Part shown: positions 15,706 through 28,105 of the stretch, one piece after another
Position numbering within the stretch: the stretch's first letter is position 1
Layout of the letters: each line of letters opens with the position of its first letter
Translations under genes and position numbers: made by a program
Source of the DNA: Bugula neritina
Taxonomy: Eukaryota > Bryozoa > Gymnolaemata > Cheilostomatida > Bugulidae
Assembly (NCBI GenBank): GCA_964035545.1
Contig: OZ037768.1
Span: 24,516,819-24,580,818 of the forward strand
Length of the DNA: 64,000 nt
Direction of reading: 5' to 3'
The notes under the pieces: model-generated
Told to the model about the DNA's origin: nothing
The model's input: only the letters and a program-made list of their open reading frames with translations
Database searches by the model: none

Positions 15706-18700
15706 AGAGAAGGAGGGAGGGAGAGGGAGAGGGAGAGAAAGAGGGAGAGGGAGAGGGAGAGAAAGAGGGAGAGGGTGAGAGCTGGAAGGGGGGAGGGAGA
15801 GAGGGAGGGAGGGGGAGGAAGGGGGAGAGGGAGAGGGGTGAACATGATTTAGTAAGGATCAGTTAAACGGAGAACATAAAAGAAATTGTCTCACCATCAC
15901 GCTGCCTTTGACTATGCTCTTTTTCTTCTGAAACAAGAAAAAGTGGAAGAGATGACTTGATGTTATATTCATAGACCAACTATGAAATGTTGACATCACA
16001 AAAAACACTTTCAATATGATAACATATTTAGAATGCTCAATAGTTGTACAGCGAGTAACAAACCTTCATGGGCTTCTGTTAAACCGCTCAACTTTTCATC
16101 AGTATTGTCATTGCGAGAACTCAAGGCTACAGCAACAAAGGCAGCAGATATTTCACAGGAAGGAAATAACTAAATCTCTTAAGAGAAAGAGGCAGCATTC
16201 AAGAGAAAGTTTGTCACTTAGCACTGAGGATTACTTACTAGAAATCTGCCTGTCCAAACTCTCTTCTCTTTTCTTCTTTTCACTTTCAGCTAAACACATT
16301 TCATATAGTAATCTCTTAGTAGAATACATTTCATATAGTAATCTCTTAGAAGAATACATTTCATACAGTAATCTCTTAGTAGAATACATTTCATACAGTA
16401 ATCTCTTAGTAGAACACATTTCATATAGTAATCTCTTAGTAGAATACATTTCATACAGTAATCTCTTAGTAGAATACATTTCATACAGTAATCTCTTAGT
16501 AGAATACATTTCATACAGTAATCTCTTAGTAGAATACATTTCATACAGTAATCTCTTAGAAGAACACATTTCATACAGTAATCTCTTAGTAGAATACATT
16601 TCATACAGTAATCTCTTAGTAGAATACATTTCATACAGTAATCTCTTAGTAGAATACATTTCATACAGTAATCTCTTAGTAGAATACATTTCATACAGTA
16701 ATCTCTTAGTAGAATACATTTCACATAGTAATCTCTTAGTAGAATACATTTCATACAGTAATCTCTTAAAAGAATACATTTCATACAGTAATCTCTTAGT
16801 AGAATACATTTCATACAGTAATCTCTTAGAAGAATACATTTCATACAGTAATCTCTTAGTAGAATACATTTCATACAGTAATCTCTTAGTAGAATACATT
16901 TCATACAGTAATCTCTTAGTAGAATACATTTCATACAGTAATCTCTTAGTAGAATACATTTCATACAGTAATCTCTTAGTAGAATACATTTCATACAGTA
17001 ATCTCTTAGTAGAATACATTTCATACAGTAATCTCTTAGTAGAATACATTTCATACAGTAATCTCTTAGTAGAATACATTTCATACAGTAATCTCTTAGT
17101 AGAATACATTTCATACAGTAATCTCTTAGTAGAATACATTTCATACAGTAATCTCTTAGTAGAATACATTTCATATAGTAATCTCTTAGTAGAATACATT
17201 TCATATAGTAATCTCTTAGTAGAATACATTTCATACAGTAATCTCTTAGTAGAATACATTTCATACAGTAATCTCTTAGTAGAATACATTTCATATAGTA
17301 ATCTCTTAGTAGAATACATTTCATATAGTAATCTCTTAGTAGAATACATTTCATATAGTAATCTCTTAGTAGAATACATTTCATACAGTAATCTCTTAGT
17401 AGAATACATTTCATACAGTAATCTCTTAGTAGAATACATTTCATATAGTAATCTCTTAGTAGAATACATTTCACATAGTAATCTCTTAGTAGAACACATT
17501 TCATACAGTAATCTCTTAGTAGAATACATTTCATATAGTAATCTCTTAGTAGAATACATTTCACATAGTAATCTCTTAGTAGAATACATTTCATATAGTA
17601 ATCTCTTAGTAAAACACATTTCATACAGTAATCTCTTAGTAGAATACATTTCATACAGTAATCTCTTAGTAGAATACATTTCATACAGTAATCTCTTAGT
17701 AGAATACATTTCATATAGTAATCTCTTAGTAGAATACATTTCATACAGTAATCTCTTAGTAGAATACATTTCATACAGTAATCTCTTAGTAGAATACATT
17801 TCATACAGTAATCTCTTAGTAGAACACATTTCATATAGTAATCTCTTAGTAGAATACATTTCATATAGTAATCTCTTAGTAGAATACATTTCATATAGTA
17901 ATCTCTTAGTAGAATACATTTCATATAGTAATCTCTTAGTAGAATACATTTCATATAGTAATCTCTTAGTAGAATACATTTCATACAGTAATCTCTTAGT
18001 AGAATACATTTCATACAGTAATCTCTTAGTAGAATACATTTCATATAGTAATCTCTTAGAAGAATACATTTCATATAGTAATCTCTTAGTAGAATACATT
18101 TCATATAGTAATCTCTTAGTAGAATACATTTCATATAGTAATCTCTTAGAAGAATACATTTCATATAGTAATCTCTTAGTAGAATACATTTCATACAGTA
18201 ATCTCTTAGTAGAATACATTTCATATAGTAATCTCTTAGTAGAATACATTTCATACAGTAATCTCTTAGTAGAACACATTTCATATAGTAATCTCTTAGT
18301 AGAATACATTTCATATAGTAATCTCTTAGTAGAATACATTTCATATAGTAATCTCTTAGAAAAACACATTTCATATAGTAATCTCTTAGTAGAATACATT
18401 TCATATAGTAATCTCTTAGTAGAATACATTTCATATAGTAATCTCTTAGTAGAATACATTTCATATAGTAATCTCTTAGAAAAACACATTTCATATAGTA
18501 ATCTCTTAGTAGAATACATTTCACATAGTAATCTCTTAGTAGAATACATTTCATATAGTAATCTCTTAGTAGAATACATTTCATACAGTAATCTCTTAGT
18601 AGAACACATTTCATATAGTAATCTCTTAGTAGAATACATTTGTTTGTTTGTTTGTTTGTATTTTCATCAAAATAGTAGTTTATGTCATAGTTTGAAAAAT

Positions 18701-21700
18701 AGAAAAAAATCAGTGATGAGGGTTCATATGCACAATAGCGAAGCTAGTCAAGGTGCTGGACCCAGAGGTAGCAGCCAGCAGAGCCCGCATGACGCGGACC
18801 CTAAATCAGTGAGTCAAGCAGGAACTGCTTCAAGGCCACCGCAAACTCACTCCTACTTCGTATCTCCCTCAGATATTTTGGGAGGGAGTTCCAGGCGTCG
18901 GCCATCTGATAGGTAACCTGTCTATGGCCACACGCAGTAGTGGAGAGTGGCAAGGGGAGACTGAGAGGAGCATGTCTGGTTGGGTAGGGAGGAAGGTAGT
19001 TAGATGCTAGGCGTAAAGAAAATTCAGAATGGGCGAGTAGACAAATTCGAAGTTTGTAGAGTTCATAAATTGGTAATATTTTAGATTCTTTATATAAAGG
19101 TGCTGCGTGAAATCGAGGTGGTTTGTGAAAAATTATACGAAGTAGTCTATTTTGAATAGTTAAAATTTTATCTAGGTAAATGGATGGGGCATTGCCCCAG
19201 GCTTCTAAGCAATATACAATTTTACTATTAATTAGGCTATTATATAATAGAATTAAAGCTTTGCGAGGTAGGAAGGTGGAAGCTACATAGATCAGTCCCA
19301 GATTTTGGCGTAGTGTATTTCGAAGGTTTTCAATATGGGTAGCCCAATTTAAATTTTTATCAATTGTGATTCCTAGAAATTTGATTGATTCTGCATTGTT
19401 AATTTCGGTATTGTTTATAAAAAGAGGTTGGGAGATATGAAATTTATTTTGCGGATTCTTAATAATAATAAAATTTGTCTTTTCGATGTTCAGGGTTAAT
19501 TTGTTTGTGAAGCACCAGATCTTTATTTTTTCAAGATTTCTATTTATTGTTTGAATTTCGTCATTAAGATTTTTGCTATGAAAAAAAGATTTGTGTCATC
19601 GGCAAATAAGATGGTGTTAAAGAATTGCGCACTTTTAATTAAGTCATTTATGTATAGTAGGAATAATGTAGGACCTAAAATCGAACCTTGCGGTACCCCA
19701 CAACTGATCTTTGGTGGAGCTGAGGTAACATGATTTAGGAAAACGCATTGAGTTCGGTCACTTAAATAGTGCTGTATTAGTTTGACAGACTCGTTAGAAA
19801 AATTTACACTACGCAGTTTTTTAGTGAGAATATGGTGATCTATTGTATCGAAAGCTTTTGAAAAGTCTATAAAAATTCCAAGGACAACCAAACTCGAGTT
19901 TAGGGCGGAAAACGCATTATTAGCAAATTTAATCAGGGCATCGTGAGTTCCCTTCAATTTTTGGAATCCGTATTGGGAGCTTGATATTATTTGTTCATCA
20001 TACAAATGATTTTGAATTTGGGTGTTGATAACTTTCTCGTAAATCTTTGAAAAAATAGGTAGGATCGATATAGGTCTATAATTATTTAAAGATAACTTAT
20101 TTCCTTTATGTTTGTATATAGGCAAAACTTTGGCGCTTTTCATTTTAGATGGTACGATACAGCTAAGGATAGAGTTGTTTATTATGTGTGTGAAAGAGGC
20201 CGCAAGAAAATCAGCACTATCTTTGACTAGTCTAGGAGCAATTCCATCTAGGCCTTCCGCTTTGTGCTCATTTATATTTTTCATCTGCTTTGAAACATCA
20301 TCCTCATCAACAATTGAAAATTCAAATTTTTTAAAGTTTTCTGTGAAGTTTGTTGCAGGGCTACTACATATTTCCGGGATTTTTTTAGCTAGATTGGAGC
20401 CAATTTCAGTAAAATATTTGTTAAACGAATAAGCTATTTCATACAGTAATCTCTTAGTAGAATACATTTCATATAGTAATCTCTTAGAATACATTTCATA
20501 CAGTAATCTCTTAGTAGAATACATTTCATACAGTAATCTCTTAGTAGAATACATTTCATACAGTAATCTCTTAGTAGAATACATTTCATATAGTAATCTC
20601 TTAGTAGAATACATTTCATATAGTAATCTCTTAGTAAAACACATTTCATACAGTAATCTCTTAGTAGAATACATTTCATACAGTAATCTCTTAGTAGAAT
20701 ACATTTCATACAGTAATCTCTTAGAAGAATACATTTCATATAGTAATCTCTTAGTAGAATACATTTCATACAGTAATCTCTTAGTAGAATACATTTCATA
20801 CAGTAATCTCTTAGTAGAATACATTTCATACAGTAATCTCTTAGTAGAATACATTTCATATAGTAATCTCTTAGTAGAATACATTTCATACAGTAATCTC
20901 TTAAAAGAATACATTTCATATAGTAATCTCTTAGTAGAATACATTTCATACAGTAATCTCTTAGAAGAATACATTTCATATAGTAATCTCTTAGTAGAAT
21001 ACATTTCATACAGTAATCTCTTAGTAGAATACATTTCATACAGTAATCTCTTAGTAGAATACATTTCATACAGTAATCTCTTAGTAGAATACATTTCATA
21101 CAGTAATCTCTTAGTAGAATACATTTCATACAGTAATCTCTTAGTAGAATACATTTCATACAGTAATCTCTTAGTAGAATACATTTCATACAGTAATCTC
21201 TTAGTAGAACACATTTCATATAGTAATCTCTTAGTAGAATACATTTCATACAGTAATCTCTTAGTAGAATACATTTCATACAGTAATCTCTTAGTAGAAT
21301 ACATTTCATATAGTAATCTCTTAGTAGAATACATTTCATACAGTAATCTCTTAGTAGAACACAACTTTAAGTAGCTTAGAAAAACAAATTACTATTCATA
21401 AGACTTATTATTGTATAATTAGAATTTTTACAAACCTGTTTTCACTTGATCCTGCAGCACTTTGTTTTCTAGAGTGAGTCATAAAACAAATGAGGCATCT
21501 ACTTTAAATAATAATAAATAGATAGAACAGCAACTACAGTAACTACGCAGTGACTACAGTAACTATACAGTGACTACACAGTGACTAGAGTAACTACACA
21601 GTAACTACACAGCAACTACACAGTAACTACACAGTGACTACACAGTGACTACACAGTAACTACACAGTAACTACACAGTGACTACACAGTGACTACACAG

Positions 21701-24700
21701 TGACTACACAGTAACTATACAGTAACTACACAGTGACTACACAGTAACTACACAGTAACTACACAGTGACTACACAGTAACTATACAGTGACTAAACAGT
21801 GACTAAACAGTAGATACACAGTAACTACACAGTAACTATACAGTAACTACACAGTAACTACACATAGGAAACAATTGTGTATACTAATGATAAACTTACC
21901 TCCTTTTAGTTCTCGGTACATCTTCACCAGCTTATCAATTACTTGGGCCATGTCTAAAAAAGTGAAGAATTAGAAAAGTTTTCATACAGTATGACATTTA
22001 TGACACACCTAATAGTAACTGTTGTCAACTGTAAGTCTCTACTTTCAATACATGTTACACAATAAGCCTTGTGATCAACACACATTCAATAGACATTCTG
22101 CACCCACCTTCTTGTGTCACAGTTCCTTCTGCACGTTTTCTACAATAAGACTGTAATTCATCTTCCAAGACACCTTCTGTTACAAAATACACAAAAAAAA
22201 TATTTTAACAAACTAGAATATACATAAACTACCGTATGTATTTCATGAATCAGCCCTGCTTGGTAGCGTAGAGGTGTTACAGTAACTTTAACATGTTTGT
22301 ACATCATATTAGATTAGATCTTGACATAGAATGTTGACTATAAATTGAGGTTTTATATAAAACTATTTTTTAAAGAATGTTTTTATTGGTACATTCAATA
22401 TTACCCAATCACTTTACTCCAACAATCAAAACTTTTCAAACCATTTAAAGTCGGTGTTATAAGTAAAAAACAGAATACAACCAACACAGTCCGATTTTAA
22501 TATAACTACAAAAAACAAACTGAGAAAACAATATTTACCTCCTGAAGCCGAGTTGCTGTGATCAGATAATCCTATAATGAAAATAAACAATATTCTATAA
22601 ATAAACAATATTCTATAAATAGACAAATTACTTCATGTTAGCAGCACTTTAAACAGAATTGGTTTAGGAGATGAAATAAAGCATTTTTTCTGCACCATAT
22701 AATCTTCTAGTAAACTAAATATAGTAGAATTTAGTACAGAATCTAGTACTGAATATAGTAGCAGTGTAGAAGACATTGTTACAGCAGAACATTATCTCAC
22801 TTGGCTGTATCTTATAGGTAATAGAGTTATTACTATATGAACGAAAGGAATATTGAATACACGAATATAAAATGTAGTCATGTGGCTCATGCAGTGAGTG
22901 AGACTGGGTGAGTAGAGAGTGAGACTGAGTGAGTAGAGAGTGAGACTGAGTGAGTAGAGAGTGAGACTGAGTGAGTAGAGAGTGAGACTGAGTGAGTAGA
23001 GAGTGAGACTGAGTGAGTAGAGAGTGAGACTGAGTGATTAGAGAGTGAGACTGAGTGAGTAGAGAGGGAGACTGAGTGAGTAGAGAGTGAGAATGAGTGA
23101 GTAGAGAGTGAGTGAGTAGAGAGTGAGACTGAGTGAGTAGAGAGTGAGACTGAGTGATTAGAGAGTGAGAATGAGTGAGTAGAGAGGGAGACTGAGTGAG
23201 TAGAGAGTGAGAATGAGTGAGTAGAGAGTGAGTGAGTAGAGAGTGAGACTGAGTGAGTAGAGAGCGAGACTGAGTGAGTAGAGAGTGAGAATGAGTGAGT
23301 AGAGAGTGAGTGAGTAGAGAGTGAGACTGAGTGAGTAGAGAGCGAGACTGAGTGAGTAGAGAGTGAGACTGAGTGAGTAGAGAGGGAGACTGAGTGAGTA
23401 GAGAGTGAGTGAGTAGAGAGTGAGACTGAGTGATTAGAGAGTGAGACTGAGTGAGTAGAGAGTGAGACTGAGTGAGTAGAGAGTGAGACTGAGTGAGTAG
23501 AGAGTGAGACTGAGTGAGTAGAGAGTGAGACTGAGTGAGTAGAGAGTGAGACTGAGTGAACAGTGAGAGAGACTGAACAAGTAGTTGATAAAAGAAACAT
23601 ATAAATAATGGCCATGCTTATACACGGTATCAGACGATTAAAAAATAATTTTTTCTGAAATAATATATCCAGAGTTGAACACTTACGCAGTTGCCGTGGC
23701 TTTGGGAGAGGTGTCACATTGTCGTCTGACGGTGAACTGGCAACAGGCAGCTCTTCCTTCTCCACTTTGACTAGCAAAGCAAACACAACTAATAATTGGA
23801 ATCATTTAAACACTAATTATTTGGTTTTTTCAATAAAACTTTGAAAAAATTAAGTAATTAAACTACTAAAACATAAAAAAGTTAGCAAAATACAAAATAA
23901 AAGGGAAACAAATGTAAAGCTAGTTTTCAAGTCAAGGTAAACCCTAAATAAGAGCTCTGTGGTACCCAGCACTGAATAATCGTTATTGTAACTACCAGAG
24001 GGGCTAGTCGCAACTTCCTATTGGGGTTGAAAGAATTAGTATGTTAAACTCATGCCAAACTAAGAAATATTGTAAGATTAACACAGCACCAGGTTTCAAT
24101 AGTGAAGTTTGGATTCAAACCCATACCATCAGGACTGCTGTCGGCCATCTGGAAGTCCATATCAGTGATACCGAGCTCTACATCATCTGATTTAGCTGAT
24201 TATAAAATAAGAAAAAGAAGTTTGAGATAAAAATTAGGCCAATGTAACAATGAGAAAAAAAAACATAAAAAAATTATGGTAAGGCATTGTAAGAGTTTGA
24301 AGGTGAGTTATACAAGACTTACTGCCTGTGAGAGGAGGGCAAGAATTCTGCCGTAAAAACCCCACAGCATGACGTAAGTTTGAAGATGCAGCTGCAGCGC
24401 CGGCTTTATCTCCTTGGCTTACAGGGTTAGAGTGCGAGGAGCGAGGTGTGGGCGTCGGCTTCCCCTGCCCGCCCTCTGCACAAAAGTATAGAAAACACTC
24501 TCAAGTTGAGTCATTACAGCAAATCACAGAGAGAAATACGGCAGACAAAACTGAATTACCCACGAGTACCAGATAGATTGCTGGCAGGTTTCATGGAATG
24601 TTCTAGACTGTTGGAGGGAGAGACAACTGGCGAACGTCTCGGAGAAGGGACAGGAGAACCGGTAGCTGGTGTTCCATTAGTGGCCATATTGGATTTTATC

Positions 24701-26069
24701 TCCGTGTTTAAATCATCTATTATGGACAAGGTAGGGTCTGCAATGATTCCAATTTCAACAGATTAAAAGATAGCTAAATGATTGGGCGGGAGAGTGTCAA
24801 GAATGACATGATCTGCTTGTATGCATACTTGAACAAGTGCTAGCAGGTGCTAAGAGTTAACATAGGAACAGGCAATTAGGTAGTATCTAGTAGAGAAGAG
24901 GGAAACACACGACCTCAAAGCAGAAGGCAGAGTGACTAAAATGAGTTTTATTATACAGATAACCAATACATGCGGCTTAGCTCATTACAATTACTCTTTT
25001 ACTTGTTTGTAAGTTGTGTTCCCCTACCAGTATCAACTGATGGTGTGCAGACAGTGTAAAAGTGTCACTAAAGCGATTGCTCCCAGCATGCTTTTCTATG
25101 AGAAACTTACCAAGCGTCATAGCTGTACTAGCAGGTGTCATAGCAGTATTGGCAGGTGTCATAACAGTACTAGCAGGTGTCATAGCAGTATTGGCAGGTG
25201 TCATAACAGTACTAGCAGGTGTCATAACAGTACTAGCAGGTGTTATAGCTGTACTGACAGGTGTCATAGTAGTATCGACAGGTGTTACAGAGGCACTAGC
25301 AGGTGCTAACAAAGTGTTAGATACCTGAGGCACATTGTCTAAAAACAGTATAAAGCATTACAATTAATGCTAAATTCTGAAAAACAAAAGAGAAGCTGCA
25401 TATGCATGCTGTGTCAGAGTTACAACCTAATTTAGTGTTTCAGCTTTACAAAGAAAATACTTACCAACGACGGTGTCCCCAGCAGCTGCACCAACAGCAC
25501 TTCTATTCAGGAGGCAACCATCTTCACCCCTGACACTTACACAAAGTGAAAGCTGACAGTATTAAAAGTATTGAACGGTTAGTTAAAAAAGTTTGTGCAT
25601 ACTAAAATTTATATTCTACAATTAATCTTTATTGAATCACAGCTAGGTATTCGCTGGAAGATTTAATTTAGCCATAATTCCTGAAGCAAGTTCAACATTA
25701 CACTAAAAACTAAATAACTATCATGGTTAATACAGCTACTGGCACAAAGGCTGTCAAGAATCTAATCAACAGTGACTGCGAAAAACAGTATCAAAACAAC
25801 AATTTACTTATGTGATTCAAAACTGCTGAAGAAGTGTAGACTGGAACTAGTTCAACAACTAACTCAGTAACTCAACAAGTAACTCAGTGACTCAACAAAC
25901 AACTCGGTGACTCAACAAGTAACTCAGTGGCAGAAAGATGACTAACATTTTAGCCAACTAAACAGCAAAAAGTGACTCACGGTAATGAAATATTTAGTGC
26001 TTGCAAAGAAAGAGTCTCGTAATCACTGTCTGTATGAGAGGCTGGTTGATCCACTTTATGACTGGCCAT
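11558..26069 (-). CDS. Modular coiled-coil protein, unrecognised (21 exons)
   Basis: Not recognised; function unknown. Exons on the minus strand: 25981-26069, 25465-25529, 25111-25338, 24570-24737, 24323-24475, 24127-24195, 23687-23770, 22539-22571, 22108-22176, 21900-21953, 21436-21468, 16239-16289, 16064-16126, 15895-15927, 15413-15496, 13887-13970, 13709-13762, 13362-13415, 12344-12388, 12151-12189 and 11558-11655, giving 549 residues. Intron 1 is phase 2; the other 19 are all phase 1, so every internal exon after the second is a multiple of three. Residues 14-20 read DSDYETL. Residues about 52-127 are a Thr/Pro/Ser-rich heptad repeat (MTPASTV). Residues about 297-505 are charged and helical (QVIDKLVKMYRELKGENK, ESEKKKREESLDRQ), a likely coiled coil. 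The tail is acidic (SDEDAVPAPPEDD). At exon 4 the donor at 24569 was preferred over one ten bases away because it alone keeps frame. Very small exons could have been missed. Confidence 0.75.
11667..12148. repeat. 36-bp minisatellite, last intron of coiled-coil gene
   Basis: About 13 copies of a 36-bp unit beginning GTATGAATATATAGTATAGT. It begins about 5 bases inside the 5' splice site of exon 12151-12189 (minus strand) and nearly fills the intron. The period is a multiple of three and gives a false 164-residue ORF not in the exon's frame. Confidence 0.95.
12480..13357. repeat. 28-bp minisatellite, intron 18 of coiled-coil gene
   Basis: About 31 copies of ACTGAGCTCTACACTATACA plus GTATATAC. 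On the minus strand the first unit starts at intron position +6, directly after the donor GTAAG. Confidence 0.95.
13433..13695. repeat. 17-bp minisatellite, intron 17 of coiled-coil gene
   Basis: About 15 copies of GTGAGTATATAGTATAT between exons 13362-13415 and 13709-13762. Confidence 0.93.
13780..13850. repeat. ~20-bp short minisatellite, intron 16
   Basis: Three to four copies of TTGAGTATATATAGTATATG. Confidence 0.8.
14030..15325. repeat. 19-bp minisatellite with higher-order structure, intron 15
   Basis: About 68 copies of GCAGTATCAACAGTAGATA. A distinctive run of variants (GCTAGC, then AGAGAGC, then AGCAAT, then GATGGC) occurs at 14208 and again at 14721, a shift of 513 bp, exactly 27 units. 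This shows block duplication. Confidence 0.95.
15556..15840. repeat. GA/GAGGG-rich low-complexity tract, intron 14
   Basis: Polypurine on the plus strand, including a long pure (GA)n run around 15630-15700. In the coding orientation of the gene it is polypyrimidine. Confidence 0.9.
16290..18639. repeat. 30-bp minisatellite, left block, intron 11 of coiled-coil gene
   Basis: About 78 copies of a 30-bp unit (AGTAATCTCTTAGTAGAATA plus CATTTCATAC). It abuts the acceptor of exon 16239-16289, whose GTGTTTAG is itself a unit variant. The period is a multiple of three and the unit is stop-free in one plus-strand and two minus-strand frames, giving ORFs of 966, 802 and 774 codons. One minus frame runs without a stop into exon 12. 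The same array resumes at 20436 after a LINE insertion. Confidence 0.97.
18640..20435 (-). mobile_element. 5'-truncated LINE (CR1/jockey-like) inside the 30-bp array
   Basis: Non-LTR retrotransposon on the minus strand. The reverse transcriptase starts partway (FNKYFTEIGSNLAKKIP) and includes VLPIYKHKGNKLSLNNYRPI, SILPIFSKIYEKV, the palm DFSKAFDTIDHHIL, GVPQGSILGPTLFLLYINDL and the catalytic FADDTNLFF. A one-base shift in a T-run near 19590 breaks the frame; the downstream region then reads on as a typical RT thumb/C-terminal segment. No endonuclease domain remains. The 3' end at 18640 carries a TTTG (plus) / CAAA (minus) microsatellite tail. ATTT is present at both junctions, consistent with a short target duplication. 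Confidence 0.92.
20436..21362. repeat. 30-bp minisatellite, right block
   Basis: About 31 further copies of the same 30-bp unit, separated from the left block only by the LINE. One unit near 20485 is shortened by 3 bp. The array ends about 74 bases from the 5' splice site of exon 21436-21468. Confidence 0.97.
21532..21865. repeat. 11-bp minisatellite, intron 10
   Basis: About 30 copies of AACTACACAGT with T/A and AACT/GACT variants. Confidence 0.92.
22891..23565. repeat. 21-bp minisatellite, intron 7
   Basis: About 32 copies of GAGTGAGTAGAGAGTGAGAC plus one base. On the minus strand it is stop-free (SVSLSTH heptapeptide) in the same frame as the upstream exon 23687-23770, so the ORF runs from that exon through the array and stops at 22887. 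Confidence 0.95.
25117..25290 (-). repeat. Coding 21-bp minisatellite in exon 3 of coiled-coil gene
   Basis: About eight tandem 21-bp units inside the coding exon. They encode MTPASTV/MTPANTA heptapeptides, rich in Thr, Ser and Pro, and the unit length keeps frame. Confidence 0.85.
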
Positions 26070-28105
26070 TCTGTACTCAAACATCAAACTAAGGGCACAC
26101 CTAAAGTCAAATTTACTGACTTGAATAATTTATAGAGAATGGCAAGATTTTGCATTATAACTAAAAAATACCATCAGCTGCCAGCACCATAGATGCTATT
26201 ATGTCACTTTAATGTTTATTGAGTTGTATTGTATTGGAGAAACAGAAAAAGAATGCTTGACTTACTCTTACTCTTAGTAATGACTCTAATAACTATTAGT
26301 ATTAGTGTATTACTAATAACTAATTACTATAAGTATAAGTCTAACCATAATCATAATGATAATGCCTAGGACTAATACTAATAGAAATATTAATAGTAAT
26401 ACACTAATAATAATACTAATAGTAATAGTAATAGTGAGTGTATTGATGATAATTACAATCATAAATTAAAATTTAAAAATAGGTATGTAATAATAATTGC
26501 ATAATTATATTTATATTATTCATTATGATTGTGATTATAAATACTGATAGTGTTAGTAATACTAATACTAAGAGTAAGAGTAAGAGTAAATACAATTTGA
26601 ATTATTGTCATAATCTTCAACTGTGGATAAATTATTTTAGTATAACTGCGTGATTTGCGGGTTAGTATAAGTACTAGTGTATTGCTACCCTTGCTTTTAT
26701 GATTACCATCATAGCCACCATAATTAAGAAAATTAAGAAAAATATAGTTATATGTAACACAGCTAGTTTTCCCTGTAGAGGTTAACAACATCAACAGTCT
26801 ATTCGAGTGCGTTCAGCTAACTCGTCATTCACACTTCAGACCAAAATAGGTTTCCGGTTTGCTTTGGGAATTCCCATTTGCTGCGTCAGTTCAGGTAAGT
26901 TATTCTCTCAACAACATGAATCTTTTATTACGACTTTAGTCTCATCTCATTGCTGCAACCATTTAGTTTTGCACTAACAAAACAAAACTAAATAAAAATT
27001 TATATTTAGTGATTGTTACACTATAATTGACTTAATAGGACAATTATTGCAGTTGAAAACGAAACTCGATGCAAAAATTTTCACTCCAAGTCATTACAGT
27101 TTCGTTTGAGTTAGCTATAGTGATGGTCATACTCATAGTCATTACTCATACTCATAGTAGTAGTACCATAGCAATAGTAATACTATTAGTATTACAGACC
27201 ATGAGTGTATTGGTATAAGTAATACAACCATTGGCCAGTGCGATTACAAATTACTAGTCATTATTACTAAATACTAATCATTATGATTATAATTATTTGT
27301 ATTTCTCGTAGATTTAGAAATACCCTTACTCTAAGAGTAGTTGACGCGCAAAGGCCAAAGCTCAGGCTATAGCTATAAGTATAATGTTATATAAACTATG
27401 ATTTTACTAATAGTACTACTAATACTTATAGTTATCCCAATACTAATGTTAATACTTAATATACTTAAAGTTAAACTTAAAGTGTACGTATTGTTATTAT
27501 TTTATACTGTGGGTTGGTGTGCAATCAATTGATTACTTATTCAGTATGCTAGATCAACTTCGCCAGTGTGATTCGAGTTAATAATAATATATTTTACACA
27601 AATGATACATCCACAAAAACTACAGTTATCAAAATACATTCAGCTATTCGATACGGTCTATACAGCTCACCAGACTAAGCCTAACTAACTACAACGCGGG
27701 AAGCTATAACACTACTAAAAACTGTCAGTCATTCCGATTGGTTATCTGCTGTCCCGGGTCATCCCAATGACCCCGTGTTGCACTCATAAGGGGAATTAAC
27801 ATTTCCCCGTTATTACGATGGTAGCTCTACGAGCCACCACACCGCCCCCACCAGCAGAAAGCCCCCTTTCTGATACAAAAAAATTACAATCAGCACACAT
27901 AATATCAGTAGACCATAACATAAAAATAGACAGGTATATACACAACAACGACAGACATAATCATTATAACAGGTCTGGCATATACAATTGGTTAGCTACG
28001 GAGAGAGAAGTAGCACTAGCTGTGGTAGTAGCCAAAGAAGATGAGCTGTCAAGCATTTACATGAGGGTGAGGCTTACGGATACATTCCAGGAAGGAGAAC
28101 CAGAG
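26070..28105. promoter_or_regulatory. Upstream region of coiled-coil gene; TACTAATA-rich
   Basis: No gene is recognised. A CAG immediately upstream of the start codon at 26069 may be a 5'UTR splice acceptor. From 26270 to 27500 the DNA is dominated by degenerate TACTAATA / AGTAATA / CATAATC words like those at 7050-8480 and 56460-57220. The plus-strand ORF at 27818-28147 is unsupported. Confidence 0.5.

Noticed and set aside
15546-15845. Ser/Leu/Pro-rich minus-strand ORF
   Set aside because: Polypyrimidine low-complexity tract within an intron.
16290-18639. Regular repeats resembling a CRISPR array
   Set aside because: Units are contiguous with no unique spacers, the sequence is a spliced animal genome, and no cas genes are present.
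16016-18916. A 966-codon plus-strand ORF and 802- and 774-codon minus-strand ORFs
   Set aside because: They are products of a 30-bp stop-free tandem unit in an intron. Both strands are open, there is no conserved non-repeat domain, and flanking exons are spliced around the array.
24560-24570. Alternative donor GTAATT for exon 4 of the coiled-coil gene
   Set aside because: It gives phase 2, and every acceptor in the next exon then leads to an early stop; the GTACTC donor keeps frame.
24446-25333. Plus-strand ORFs over the coiled-coil gene exons
   Set aside because: They are antisense shadows; the minus strand has splice sites and frame continuity through all neighbouring exons.
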